A stretch of DNA of 64,000 nucleotides from NCBI GenBank assembly GCA_018831195.1, contig JAHJDP010000037.1:25090-89089 (forward strand), written 5' to 3'. The stretch comes from Candidatus Eisenbacteria bacterium (lineage in GTDB: Bacteria > Eisenbacteria > RBG-16-71-46 > CAIMUX01 > JAHJDP01). The translations under genes and the position numbers were made by a program. The notes under the pieces are model-generated. The model did not search any database. It saw only the letters and a program-made list of their open reading frames with translations, and had not been told where the DNA came from. Shown here piece by piece: positions 27,068 through 36,174 of the stretch. Numbering within the stretch: the first letter of the stretch is position 1; each line of letters begins with the position of its first letter.

Positions 27068-28177
27068 ATGATCATAATGAAAGCAAGACCGCCGGTCCTT
27101 TTACTGATTTTTGTCAGTCTCTTGTTGATCAGTCCGCATCGCTCTTGCCCCCAATCTAATCCCGTCGACGCCGGACAGCCTCTCACGCGATCCGATATGA
27201 TCCTCAATGCCGATGAATATGCCAGGGTTCATTGGACACTGCGGGAAATCAATCTCACCGGGACCAACTGCGGGGGCGGCTTCTTGAGCGAATACGAGAC
27301 CGGCCCGCGCATCGGCATGGCATATAAATACGGCGGATGGGATCGGGTGCCGGACTTCTTGAAAATGCTGGATGAGGGTTATGGGGCCGGAACGGGTGCG
27401 GGGGCCCGTGTCTACGAACACTATTCGCAGGATTGTGTGACCGGTATTTCATGCACCGGGCTCGTCTCCAGGGCTTGGAACCTGAAAAGCAAATATACAT
27501 TGAATTACGAGGATCCACGGATCCCGAGAAAATTCCAGGAAATTGCAAGTGAAATACCTGATGTCGACCTTCGCGAAGGCAGAACGGCGTTGCTGAGAAA
27601 GGGCGATGCCCTCATCAATAAATCACATATCATCCTTTTTATCTATGAGACAAAAGATAAACAGCCAAAGGTCATCGATTCCACTCGATCCGGCGTCCAT
27701 TTTCACAAAACAACCTGGGGACGGCTGGCGAAGGAGGGCTATCGCGCCATTCGCTATCATCACATCGTCGAAGTCGGTGATCCCGCCGGCACAGCCACAA
27801 ACCCGGTGGAAATTTCATCCGAGGATTTTCCCTTGCGGTTCAGCGGCAATACACGGGATTTCGTATCAATGGAATTTGATTCCTATGACATCAATCCGGC
27901 AAGAGTTGAACAAGGCCCTGAAAGCATTTTCAAGCTTAAGATGGATCAACCCGGTGTCGTTGTCATGAATGTCACCGATTTCAAAAGTGAAGATATTGAT
28001 AACAACATCTATTTGTTGGACTCACTCAACAAAGATGAAAACCTGATGGCGACGCATTGCATCAATAGCGGGGACATCACTCTTTCAAGTCCTCTGAATT
28101 CCGGAATATATTATATAGTCGTTGACAGCGGCCCCGATCTTCCCGGAGAATTTGTTCTTACAATCGATTATCGCTGA
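27068..28177 (+). CDS. exported NlpC/P60-like cysteine hydrolase with C-terminal beta domain
   Basis: This 369-residue protein has a signal peptide and a papain-like NlpC/P60 core: Cys129 in GISCTGLVSRAW corresponds to the catalytic DCSGLV motif, and His187 in NKSHIILF to the GHVGIY motif. The C-terminal 130 residues (from about residue 240) form a PPC-like beta domain (VVMNVTDFKSEDIDNNIYLL, SSPLNSGIYYIVVDSG), often found on secreted enzymes. Peptidoglycan hydrolysis is the family default, but amidase or acyl-transfer activities occur. The start has no clear Shine-Dalgarno; ATG 27077 is nine bases further on. Confidence 0.72.
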   Translation: MIIMKARPPVLLLIFVSLLLISPHRSCPQSNPVDAGQPLTRSDMILNADEYARVHWTLREINLTGTNCGGGFLSEYETGPRIGMAYKYGGWDRVPDFLKMLDEGYGAGTGAGARVYEHYSQDCVTGISCTGLVSRAWNLKSKYTLNYEDPRIPRKFQEIASEIPDVDLREGRTALLRKGDALINKSHIILFIYETKDKQPKVIDSTRSGVHFHKTTWGRLAKEGYRAIRYHHIVEVGDPAGTATNPVEISSEDFPLRFSGNTRDFVSMEFDSYDINPARVEQGPESIFKLKMDQPGVVVMNVTDFKSEDIDNNIYLLDSLNKDENLMATHCINSGDITLSSPLNSGIYYIVVDSGPDLPGEFVLTIDYR

Positions 28178-28246
28178 GGGCCCTTTGAGTACAGGCATTA
28201 AGTACAGATATCAATGCGCGGTCTTTGCCGCCCAAGGTCGTACCGC

Positions 28247-29551
28247 ATGAAATCCGGCGCAACATCTCCAAATAGGGTTGTCATCATCGGTGGCGGTGCC
28301 GCCGGTCTTTTCGCCGCCGGCCGCGCCGCCGAACTCGGCGCCCGGGTTCTACTTCTTGAGAAGATGCCTCATCCCGGCATGAAATTGAATATTACCGGCA
28401 AGGGGCGGTGCAATGTGACCAATATGGCCCCCACCGCGGAATTTATAACGCACTTCGGACGCAACGGCCGGTTCTTGCGCCAAGCGCTCTCCCGGTTCTC
28501 CAATGCGGATCTCGTCGAATTTTTAGAACAAAAGGGTGTTCGTTGCGTCACCGAACGCGGAGACAGAGTTTTCCCGGCGAGCAATAGAGCTGAAGAGATA
28601 ACCAGCGCTCTGACATATTGGCTAAATGCTCATGGCGCGGAAATTCGCACCCTCGCGACGGTTTTGGGCATTGCCACGAAGGATCAAAGGGTTTCAGGTG
28701 TTACCTTCTGCGCCACGCCATACGGAAAGGCGCCGGCGACGCTGATACGCGCGGCGGATTCCAAGACGGCGCCCGCGGATAGCGTCATCCTTGCCACCGG
28801 GGGCGCCTCCTATCCCGCAACCGGATCCACCGGCGATGGATACGATTTCGCCGAGGAAACCGGTCATAGAGTCATTCCGGCGCGTCCGGCGCTTGTGCCG
28901 CTCGTGACATCCGGCCCAACGGCCAAGCGGCTTCAGGGTCTAAGCCTGAAAAATGTAACAGCGGCTCTTCTAGTTGACGGTGAAAAGCGGCGAAAATTGC
29001 TCGGGGAAATGCTATTTACACATTTCGGCCTTTCCGGTCCGATCATTCTCACTTTGAGCCGTGAGGCTGGAGACGAGCTCAAAGACGGAAAGAAGGTTGA
29101 GATTTCAATCGATTTAAAGCCGGCCCTTGATGAATCAAAACTCGATGCAAGGCTGATCCGGGAATTCCAGGCTCAAAACCGCCGGCAATTTCAAACCATC
29201 CTAAAGACACTTCTTCCTCAAAAACTCATCCCGGTTTGTATCGACCTCACAAAAATTCCCGCCGACAAACAGGGCCACCATATCACAGCCGGGGAACGGA
29301 ATCGCCTGTGCGGTTGGCTCAAGAATTTCAAATTCGAGGTTCTTCGAACCCGATCGTTCAAGGAAGCCATTGTCACGGCAGGCGGTGTCGATCTTAAACA
29401 AATCGACCCGCGAACGATGGAATCCAAGCTGATCAAAGGCCTCTTCTTTGCAGGTGAAGTCATCGATCTGGACGGTGACACGGGCGGGTTCAATCTTCAG
29501 GCCGCCTTCTCAACCGGATGGGTCGCAGGAAGTTCCGCGGCGGGTGGATAG
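28247..29551 (+). CDS. FAD-dependent oxidoreductase, BaiN/HI0933 (RdsA-like) family
   Basis: ATG 28247 is preferred over ATG 28214 because AAGG lies nine bases upstream and the dinucleotide fold begins 12 residues later. The 434-residue protein reads RVVIIGGGAAGLFAAGRAAELG, then the family signature TGKGRCNVTN, ATGGASYPATGSTGDGYDFA, FTHFGLSGPIIL and the C-terminal FAD contact GEVIDLDGDTGGFNLQ. These are hallmarks of the HI0933/BaiN flavoproteins. BaiN acts on bile acids in Clostridium, but most members have no known substrate. It converges with the FG-GAP protein gene. Confidence 0.9.
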   Translation: MKSGATSPNRVVIIGGGAAGLFAAGRAAELGARVLLLEKMPHPGMKLNITGKGRCNVTNMAPTAEFITHFGRNGRFLRQALSRFSNADLVEFLEQKGVRCVTERGDRVFPASNRAEEITSALTYWLNAHGAEIRTLATVLGIATKDQRVSGVTFCATPYGKAPATLIRAADSKTAPADSVILATGGASYPATGSTGDGYDFAEETGHRVIPARPALVPLVTSGPTAKRLQGLSLKNVTAALLVDGEKRRKLLGEMLFTHFGLSGPIILTLSREAGDELKDGKKVEISIDLKPALDESKLDARLIREFQAQNRRQFQTILKTLLPQKLIPVCIDLTKIPADKQGHHITAGERNRLCGWLKNFKFEVLRTRSFKEAIVTAGGVDLKQIDPRTMESKLIKGLFFAGEVIDLDGDTGGFNLQAAFSTGWVAGSSAAGG

Positions 29552-29585
29552 GCCACCCCACCGGCTGCGATCCGGTGGGATGGCC
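29551..29585. terminator. bidirectional hairpin terminator between convergent genes
   Basis: A 14-position stem (left arm 29551-29564, right arm 29572-29585, 7-base loop) with a single C-A mismatch sits in the 51-base gap between the flavoprotein and FG-GAP genes. No T-tract follows on the plus strand; a bidirectional role is inferred from the convergent context. Confidence 0.6.
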
Positions 29586-29602
29586 CGTCCTTCACCCGAT
29601 TC

Positions 29603-31438
29603 TTATTCAACGACGACGAGGCGGCGGCTCCATCGTTCAATCCCATTGTCGATGAGGCAGAAATAGACGCCCGACGCCAGTTTCGGCAACTGGATTTGGT
29701 GGCGGCCGGCCCTGAAGCTTCGGTCAGCCATTGTTTTTTGGAGACGCCCGCGGGCGTCAATGATATCCAGACGCAGGGATTGATCTTTTAGAATTGTAAC
29801 ATCGATAGGCGATCGGGCGCGCAGCGGATTGGGGACATGCCATTGAATCGAGTCTGATCGGGAAGAATTTTCCCCCCGAACATCCGCTGGAAGGTCCCAG
29901 TGAATCGAAAAATCCTCCAGCACGGGGGACAATGCGGGGTCGGTTGTCTGCAGAAGAACCTTGTACTGGAAGTACCGATCCATCATTTCCGTCAGATCCC
30001 CCGGGCTACTGATGGCGGCCGACCAATCCCCCAAATCTCCCGGATCATCTGAACTTCTTACCTGGAAACTTAGATCGGTGCCGGCCGGTTCCTTGATTGT
30101 CCAATCGATATCGGCCGCGAGCGGATCGCTGTAGAGATCCAGAACAGAACTCTGCAGCTCACCGGCAGGCTTGAATTCGGTGACCTTCCACCAATTGATT
30201 TCTCCGGAAGTATGCGCCGATCCAATGATTTCAAGGGATCCATCTCCGTCGACATCCGCCGGGAAGGCCGTCAGAGCCGAGGGGTACGTTTCCGTCAGGA
30301 TATGTTTGGTCCATGTAACCGATTCAGTGCCGCTGTTCTGGTACCAATAGATGGCATTCACAAGGGCGCCCACCGCCACGACATCCAGGAAACCATCACC
30401 ATCGATGTCCGCGATGTATGTATAATGTCCTCCATAACATTCGACATCTATGCCATTCAGCGTCCAGGTGATCGGATCATCCCCTCCATTTTTCCACCAA
30501 TGAAGCTGGCCGTCCCAAGCGGCGGCGACAATATCAAGAAGACCGTCATTATCAATATCGCCGAAAGTGGCGTAACGGCAGCCCGTCATGGTGTTGCTGA
30601 TAAGCTGCTCGCTCCAGACAATGGGATCGCCGCCTTCATTGAAGAAGAGCGAGACCTCGTTGTGATTGGCCGCGGTGCCGACAACATCAATGTCCCCGTC
30701 ATTATCCACATCGCCGCCGAACGCCGAGTGGGCTCCACTAAAGCCCGGGCCGATCATGAGACGGGTCCAGACAATCGGATCGCCGCCGTCGTTCCGCCAC
30801 CATCCGATAAACTGGCTTGTCCATGATGTACTGATCACATCCGGATCTTCATCCCCATCCAGATCGGCGACAAAGACGTTGCAGGGAACCCACAGAGAAT
30901 AATCGATTATGAATTTCGTCCAAACAATCGGATCCCCGCCATCGTTTCGCCACCAAGCCAACTTGTTGCCCGGGGTCTGCGCCGTACCCACAAGATCAAT
31001 ATCGCCGTCCATATCAAAATCAGCGGGATGAACCGCCGTCCCGCCCTCGAAATCATCGTCGATGATCTGCTCAACCCAGGTCACCGGATGTGTGCCCTGA
31101 TTGATCCAGAGGATGACTTTCGCAGCGGTGTCTGTTGTTCCAAAAATATCCATATCGCCGTCATGGTCAAAATCAAACGAGTAAATCCCATAGACACAGG
31201 TCAAGGGAGGACGAACCGGTGTCATCTGAGGTGTTGAAAGCAGTACTGATGAGAGGGCAAGCTGGCCGGGTATGGACCGCCAGGAAATGTCCGACGATGC
31301 CGCAAAACCCGCGCCCCAGCTATGAACAGGACCCGGTTCCACGCCACCGGCGCACCAATCCGTCTGTACGGCATCATTCGCCGTCACACCGGCAGAGAAC
31401 AAAGATAGGAATGCGGCAATGCATACAACCGCGCGCAT
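29603..31438 (-). CDS. secreted FG-GAP/VCBS repeat protein with C-terminal sorting-like domain
   Basis: AGGAGG six bases before ATG 31438 fixes the start (30 bases downstream of a longer in-frame ATG). The 611-residue product has a signal peptide (MRAVVCIAAFLSLFSAG) and about seven FG-GAP-type repeats. Each carries a calcium-ligand loop such as DFDHDGDMDIFG, DVDNDGDIDVVG, DIDGDGFLDVVA or DVDGDGSLEIIG. The C-terminal domain is FlgD/T9SS-like (PIDVTILKDQSLRLDIIDARGRL ... GVYFCLIDNGIERWSRRLVVVE). A surface-displayed or secreted calcium-binding propeller is inferred. It is divergent from the winged-helix/TolB regulator. Confidence 0.86.
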   Translation of the reverse strand: MRAVVCIAAFLSLFSAGVTANDAVQTDWCAGGVEPGPVHSWGAGFAASSDISWRSIPGQLALSSVLLSTPQMTPVRPPLTCVYGIYSFDFDHDGDMDIFGTTDTAAKVILWINQGTHPVTWVEQIIDDDFEGGTAVHPADFDMDGDIDLVGTAQTPGNKLAWWRNDGGDPIVWTKFIIDYSLWVPCNVFVADLDGDEDPDVISTSWTSQFIGWWRNDGGDPIVWTRLMIGPGFSGAHSAFGGDVDNDGDIDVVGTAANHNEVSLFFNEGGDPIVWSEQLISNTMTGCRYATFGDIDNDGLLDIVAAAWDGQLHWWKNGGDDPITWTLNGIDVECYGGHYTYIADIDGDGFLDVVAVGALVNAIYWYQNSGTESVTWTKHILTETYPSALTAFPADVDGDGSLEIIGSAHTSGEINWWKVTEFKPAGELQSSVLDLYSDPLAADIDWTIKEPAGTDLSFQVRSSDDPGDLGDWSAAISSPGDLTEMMDRYFQYKVLLQTTDPALSPVLEDFSIHWDLPADVRGENSSRSDSIQWHVPNPLRARSPIDVTILKDQSLRLDIIDARGRLQKTMADRSFRAGRHQIQLPKLASGVYFCLIDNGIERWSRRLVVVE

Positions 31439-31763
31439 GAAGACCTCCTTTTGACTGGCTGGCGACACCGGCGCGCTCGACTTGAGACGAGCCGGCCTCG
31501 ATATTCAACCCCCTGAGAAAACAGCGCCCGTTTCACCCATTAAAGTCATTCCAGTCTCTCAAGACCTGAACGGAACCTTCAGAAAACCTAAAGAGTGACA
31601 AAAGATTTCTAACATGCTATATGTCAACGAGATGGATTCTCCCTCCGGCCCATACCCGATCAAAAAAATCCAAACTCCATCTCTGGAAATCGGCCGAGGC
31701 AGGGAATAGAATAGGATCAGATGAATCGCCGGGTTGGGGGGATCGAGGGAGAGCGAGAGCCGA
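31439..31763. other. divergent intergenic region with possible promoter
   Basis: This 325-base gap holds the AGGAGG site of the FG-GAP gene at one end and the ribosome site of the regulator at the other, plus the plus-strand promoter listed separately. No repeats or gene-sized reading frame with a ribosome site were seen. Confidence 0.6.
31595..31623 (+). promoter_or_regulatory. possible promoter of the winged-helix/TolB regulator operon
   Basis: GTGACA (31595-31600) and TATATG (31618-31623) are separated by 17 bases, a moderate match to the sigma70 consensus. The leader to ATG 31764 would be about 135 bases. Confidence 0.4.
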
Positions 31764-33920
31764 ATGGACAATCCGGGTAAACCATTGCCGCATCGCCCCG
31801 CGGCTGTCAGCCCCTTCTACCTTAACGAATACTTCATTCAGCCCTCACTGAACCGGGTGACGATTAAGGAAGAGATCCAACAAATAGAACCCCGCATCAT
31901 GCATGTCTTGGTCTGTCTTGCCGACCGCCCCGGTGAAGTTGTCTCACGCGATGCTCTGCTTCAGGCGGTCTGGGGTGATTCTATCGTCGGTGAGGAAGCG
32001 ATCACCGTCGCCATTTCGGAATTGCGCCGGATTCTGAAAGACAACACCAAGTCCCCCCATTATATCGAGACGATTCGCAAGGGGGGATACCGTCTGATCA
32101 CCGAGGTGAGGCATGCTGAAGCGGATCAGCCGCCGCCCCGAACAGCGGAGGTTAACGCACGCCCGCGAACCGTTCCTCCGGCATTCGATAAAAGAGAGGT
32201 CTCCAAATCAAGACCATGGTTGATCTGGGCGCCGGCGATCATCCTGGCGATCCTCTCCATAGCCATCATTCAGCAGTGGCGCAAAGGGCCTCCGGCTGAA
32301 CCGGCGATCCTCAAGGGGAGGCCTTTCACAAGCTATCCAGGAAACGAGATGTATCCGGCGCTGTCGCCCGATGGAAAACAGGTGGCTTTTGTCTGGGCGG
32401 GTGAAGATGGAGATAATTATGATATTTATGTTAAACAACTGGACACGGAGACCCCTTTAAGATTGACCGACAATCCGGCGGATGAATCGTATCCGGCTTG
32501 GTCCCCTGACGGCAATACAATTGCCTTCGTGCGCTATGGAGAGAGAGCAGGAATCTATATAAAACCGGTCCTGGGCGGATCAGAACGCAGGTTGTCTTTT
32601 ATCGAGAACTCCGTCGGCGGATTGGATTGGTCGCCCGACGGACGGTGGATCGCCTTTTCGGCGGCGGCGGACCCCAAAGAGCCCTATCTCATCGCCCTTC
32701 TTTCCCTCGAGACAATGGAGATTAAATATCTAACCTTCATCCAGGAGGAGTTTACCTGCGATTCCTGGCCGGCCTTTTCTCCGGACGGCAAAACAATAGC
32801 CTTTATTCGCGCCGGCTATAGCGCCCAACGGGATATCTTCCTGATTCCCACGGGAGGCGGAACCGAACGGCGGCTGACGCGATTTCAACATAGTATCCAG
32901 GGGCTCGATTGGACATCGGACGGGAGGAGTCTTGTCATCGCGGCGGCTCCATCGGGACACTTTTCATTATGGCGCGTCACCATAGACAATGGAGCCCTCG
33001 CCTGGCTGCCGACCCACAGCGCTACCGTTGCTAATCCCTCTATCGCCGTGAAAGGCGCAGGACTTGTCTTCGAGGAGCATATATTCGATTGCAATATTTG
33101 GCGCGTTCCAATGACACATCCGGATGCATGCGGCGTTTCCGGCCCCTTTATCTCATCCACCAGGACCGACTGTCAGGCAAGATATTCTCAAGACGGCGGG
33201 CGCATTGCATTCATCTCTTCTCGTTCAGGAAGCCGGGAAATATGGATATGCGATGCGGATGGAAAACGACCGCGCCAGCTCACGAACTTTAACGGCGCTT
33301 TCATTATGGAACCCAGATGGTCTCCGGATGGAAACCGTCTGGCCTTCACGGCTATGCCCGAAGGAAACGCCTCGGTTTATATCATGGAGATCGACAGCAG
33401 CCTGCCGAAGCTTCTCACCCACGACAACCATAACGAAACCAGGCCCTTTTGGTCCAGTGATGGAGAGCATCTTTATTTCACGCGAGAGGATGCAGGAAGA
33501 TGGCAGATCTGGAAGATGGACCAGGAGGGGAAAAGCCGGGTTCTTGTGACTGATGACGGGATTGAAGCTTTCAAGGAATCGGAGGACGGTCTCTATCTTT
33601 ATTATTGGCGGCCTCTGGATTTCTGCATCTGCAGGCTGTCATTAATTGATGGCGAAAGAACCTGTTATACCGATGGAAAGGTTCTTTCAAACTGGAATTG
33701 TTACACCCCCACTCCAAAAGGGGTCTATTCGATTCAACGAAAACCGGGATACAGTCTTTTGGTCTTCTACGATTATTCTACATGTCAGACCGATTCCATT
33801 CTCGCCTTGAATGAAAAACGATACATTGACATCGATATCTCCCCAGATGGGCAGTACCTGCTCTATAGTGGAAATGAAAAATATGAGAGAGATCTCATTC
33901 TGGTGGAGGATTTTCGGTAA
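31764..33920 (+). CDS. CadC/ToxR-like membrane regulator: winged helix, one TM segment and TolB-like propeller
   Basis: ATG 31764 is chosen because GAGGGAGAGCGAG precedes it; a GTG 30 bases earlier has no site. The 718-residue protein has an OmpR/PhoB-type DNA-binding domain at about residues 20-115 (IMHVLVCLADRPGEVVSRDALL, VAISELRRILKDN and IETIRKGGYRL). One membrane helix follows (about 151-170), then a periplasmic region of PD40/TolB blades (ALSPDGKQVAFVWAG, AWSPDGNTIAFVRYG, FSPDGKTIAFIRAG). This is the one-component ToxR/CadC plan, with a propeller as sensor. Start and stop spacing (19 bases to the S41 gene) suggests it controls or is co-expressed with the next two genes. Confidence 0.9.
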   Translation: MDNPGKPLPHRPAAVSPFYLNEYFIQPSLNRVTIKEEIQQIEPRIMHVLVCLADRPGEVVSRDALLQAVWGDSIVGEEAITVAISELRRILKDNTKSPHYIETIRKGGYRLITEVRHAEADQPPPRTAEVNARPRTVPPAFDKREVSKSRPWLIWAPAIILAILSIAIIQQWRKGPPAEPAILKGRPFTSYPGNEMYPALSPDGKQVAFVWAGEDGDNYDIYVKQLDTETPLRLTDNPADESYPAWSPDGNTIAFVRYGERAGIYIKPVLGGSERRLSFIENSVGGLDWSPDGRWIAFSAAADPKEPYLIALLSLETMEIKYLTFIQEEFTCDSWPAFSPDGKTIAFIRAGYSAQRDIFLIPTGGGTERRLTRFQHSIQGLDWTSDGRSLVIAAAPSGHFSLWRVTIDNGALAWLPTHSATVANPSIAVKGAGLVFEEHIFDCNIWRVPMTHPDACGVSGPFISSTRTDCQARYSQDGGRIAFISSRSGSREIWICDADGKRPRQLTNFNGAFIMEPRWSPDGNRLAFTAMPEGNASVYIMEIDSSLPKLLTHDNHNETRPFWSSDGEHLYFTREDAGRWQIWKMDQEGKSRVLVTDDGIEAFKESEDGLYLYYWRPLDFCICRLSLIDGERTCYTDGKVLSNWNCYTPTPKGVYSIQRKPGYSLLVFYDYSTCQTDSILALNEKRYIDIDISPDGQYLLYSGNEKYERDLILVEDFR

Positions 33921-33939
33921 CTGAGATGGAGGGGAACTC

Positions 33940-35322
33940 ATGATTTTACGAACACCCACCGGGTCTTCCAAGCAGACCGGGATTGCCGGAATTCGCTTCG
34001 CGGCTCCGGTGCTGCTGGTGTTTATGTTTTGCCTCACAATGATTGGCTGTACAACCGGCCCGAAAGGTCCCGGCGCAGATCTCGAAAATTCGCGACCGCT
34101 CACCGAAGAACAACGGCGGCTCAATATCGAATCCTTCGAATATATATGGCAGACCATTAATGATAAATATTGGGATCCCGAAATGGGGGGGCTGGATTGG
34201 CAGTCGATACATGATGAGCTTTATCCATCGATCGAGAAGGCCAAGACAATGGAGGAAGCCCGCCAGCCCATGTTTGAATTGGTTTCAAAACTTGGAAAAT
34301 CCCACTTCCAAATCTTTCCTGCCGATCTTTATGAAGATATCAATCCCGATGGAACGGTTGATAAAGGCGACGGCGCCACGGGCATGCACATACGCGTCGT
34401 TGACAAACAGGCATTGGTTGTCTCGGTTGAGCCTTCTTCTCCCGCCGGCCAGCTCGGCATCCGTCCGGGTTGGGAGATTCTCCGTATCGGCGGCATTGAA
34501 ATCCGGCCAAAACTGGAAGAGCTGTTCGAGAAATTCGGAGATAAGACTTTTGATGATTACATCTATAGCGGCGCCATCGATTCGAGACTGCATCGACAGA
34601 TTGGGGACACCGTTTCAGTTCAGTTCCTTGACGGGCGGAACAACAAGAAGGATCTCGAGATCGTACTTGCGGAAGCCAAGGGGAAGAGGGCTCAATTCGG
34701 CAATCTGCCCGCGACGCATGTTTGGGTTGAAACAAAGCGGCTCGATGAAAACATCGGCTATATCGCCTTTAATTTTTTCCTGGATCCAATGCTTGTTATG
34801 ATGAGTGTAAATACGGCGATGGATGAATTTCAGGATTGCCGGGGGATCATCATCGATCTGAGAGGAAACCCTGGAGGGATCGGATCGATGGCGATGGGCA
34901 TTGCCGGGTGGTTTATCGATGAGAAAGGATATCGTTTGGGCACCATGACAACCCGCGAAGGGGAGATAAAGTTTGTTGTCAGCCCACGGGCCCATACTTT
35001 TAACGGGCCTTTGGCTGTACTCATCGACGGTCTCTCTGCATCAACATCAGAGATTCTCGCGGGAGGGCTCAGGGATCTGGAGCGCGCTCAACTCTTCGGC
35101 GAGCAGACCGCCGGCGCCGCGCTGCCTTCTATGATTGAAAAACTCCCCAACGGTGACGGATTCCAATATGCTATCGCGGACTATGTGTCGAAAAGCGGCG
35201 ACACTCTCGAAGGCGCAGGCGTTCTTCCGCATGTTGAAGTCGTCCCAACGCGGGAAAAACTGCTTCAAGGCGGGGATCCGATCCTGGATTCCGCAGTGGA
35301 CTGGATGCTGGAAACTCATTAA
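33940..35322 (+). CDS. S41 family protease with PDZ domain, probable lipoprotein
   Basis: GGAGGGG precedes ATG 33940. The 460-residue protein has a signal with a lipobox-like end (FMFCLTMIGC, Cys37), a helical N-terminal domain (YIWQTINDKYWDPEMGGLDW), a PDZ domain (about 140-190: SVEPSSPAGQLGIRPGWEIL) and the S41 core. The core has RGIIIDLRGNPGG, VLIDGLSASTSEILAGGL with the nucleophile Ser, and FGEQTAGAALPS. The Lys of CtpA-type enzymes (GKG after the T) is replaced by Ala, so the tricorn-like Ser/His arrangement with the His of GKSHFQ is more likely. A lipid-anchored periplasmic protease is inferred. It lies in the regulator operon. Confidence 0.9.
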   Translation: MILRTPTGSSKQTGIAGIRFAAPVLLVFMFCLTMIGCTTGPKGPGADLENSRPLTEEQRRLNIESFEYIWQTINDKYWDPEMGGLDWQSIHDELYPSIEKAKTMEEARQPMFELVSKLGKSHFQIFPADLYEDINPDGTVDKGDGATGMHIRVVDKQALVVSVEPSSPAGQLGIRPGWEILRIGGIEIRPKLEELFEKFGDKTFDDYIYSGAIDSRLHRQIGDTVSVQFLDGRNNKKDLEIVLAEAKGKRAQFGNLPATHVWVETKRLDENIGYIAFNFFLDPMLVMMSVNTAMDEFQDCRGIIIDLRGNPGGIGSMAMGIAGWFIDEKGYRLGTMTTREGEIKFVVSPRAHTFNGPLAVLIDGLSASTSEILAGGLRDLERAQLFGEQTAGAALPSMIEKLPNGDGFQYAIADYVSKSGDTLEGAGVLPHVEVVPTREKLLQGGDPILDSAVDWMLETH

Positions 35323-35366
35323 GCTGGATTGAAACCCACACACCAACCCGTTCCGGAGGTACTAGG

Positions 35367-36167
35367 ATGAGATTCAACTCTCTGTTTTCAAGCCGTGACA
35401 ATTGTTCTTATTCGAAAATTTTGATCATCGTGCTTGTTTCGATAATGGCATTGTCGGTGTTTCCTTCTCTTAATACCAAGGCATCGGAACCCACCGGTGA
35501 CGAAATTTTAGAGGCCTTTATAAAGGCTACCGGCGGGAAGGATGCCTATAGCGCGCTGCACAATCAGGTCTCGAGCGGATCGATGGAGATGCCGGCCATG
35601 GGCATCAAAGCCACCATGATAAGTTACTCTGAAGAACCGAACAAGTCGTACAGCAAAATCGAATCCCCGGCCATCGGAACCATCGAATCGGGCACAGATG
35701 GATCCGTCTATTGGGAAATCACAATGATGTCAGGCCCCAGAATTCTTGAAGGCGAGGAGCGGGCCTCCTCCATGCGGGCCGCCACATTTAACAGCACGCT
35801 GCTTTGGAAGCAGTTATTCAAGACGGCTGAATATGCCGGCGTCGATACGTTGGACGGCAAGCTTTGTAATACGGTCATCTTGACCCCCAATGAGGGCCAG
35901 CCTGAAAAACATTATTTCGACGCCGAATCCCATCTTCTTGTCAAAATCGAAGCGACAATTAACACGACCATGGGAGCCATCAAGATCGAGAATTTCCCGG
36001 GTGACTATCGGGAAGTCAACGGCGTCCTCATGTCATATACATCCAGACAGGTTCTTATGGGAATGCAGGAAATGATTTTCAAGAGCGACAAAATCGAATT
36101 CAATGTTGATATCCCTGACAGCATTTTCATTGTGCCGGATGACATTACCGCCCTTATGGAGAAGTGA
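35367..36167 (+). CDS. LolA-like outer-membrane-lipoprotein-sorting family protein
   Basis: CCGGAGGTACTAGG precedes ATG 35367. The 266-residue protein has an N-terminal signal peptide (ILIIVLVSIMALSVFPSL) and then a single beta-rich domain. The pattern EILEAFIKATGGKDAYSALHN followed by GSMEMPAMGIKATMISYSEEPNKSYSKIE, VYWEITMMSGPRIL and WKQLF is typical of the LolA/LppX-like clam fold annotated as outer membrane lipoprotein-sorting protein. It might carry a lipid or lipoprotein in the periplasm, but the family is broad. It is the third gene of the regulator operon and is followed by a strong terminator. Confidence 0.72.
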   Translation: MRFNSLFSSRDNCSYSKILIIVLVSIMALSVFPSLNTKASEPTGDEILEAFIKATGGKDAYSALHNQVSSGSMEMPAMGIKATMISYSEEPNKSYSKIESPAIGTIESGTDGSVYWEITMMSGPRILEGEERASSMRAATFNSTLLWKQLFKTAEYAGVDTLDGKLCNTVILTPNEGQPEKHYFDAESHLLVKIEATINTTMGAIKIENFPGDYREVNGVLMSYTSRQVLMGMQEMIFKSDKIEFNVDIPDSIFIVPDDITALMEK

Positions 36168-36174
36168 GCCGGGA

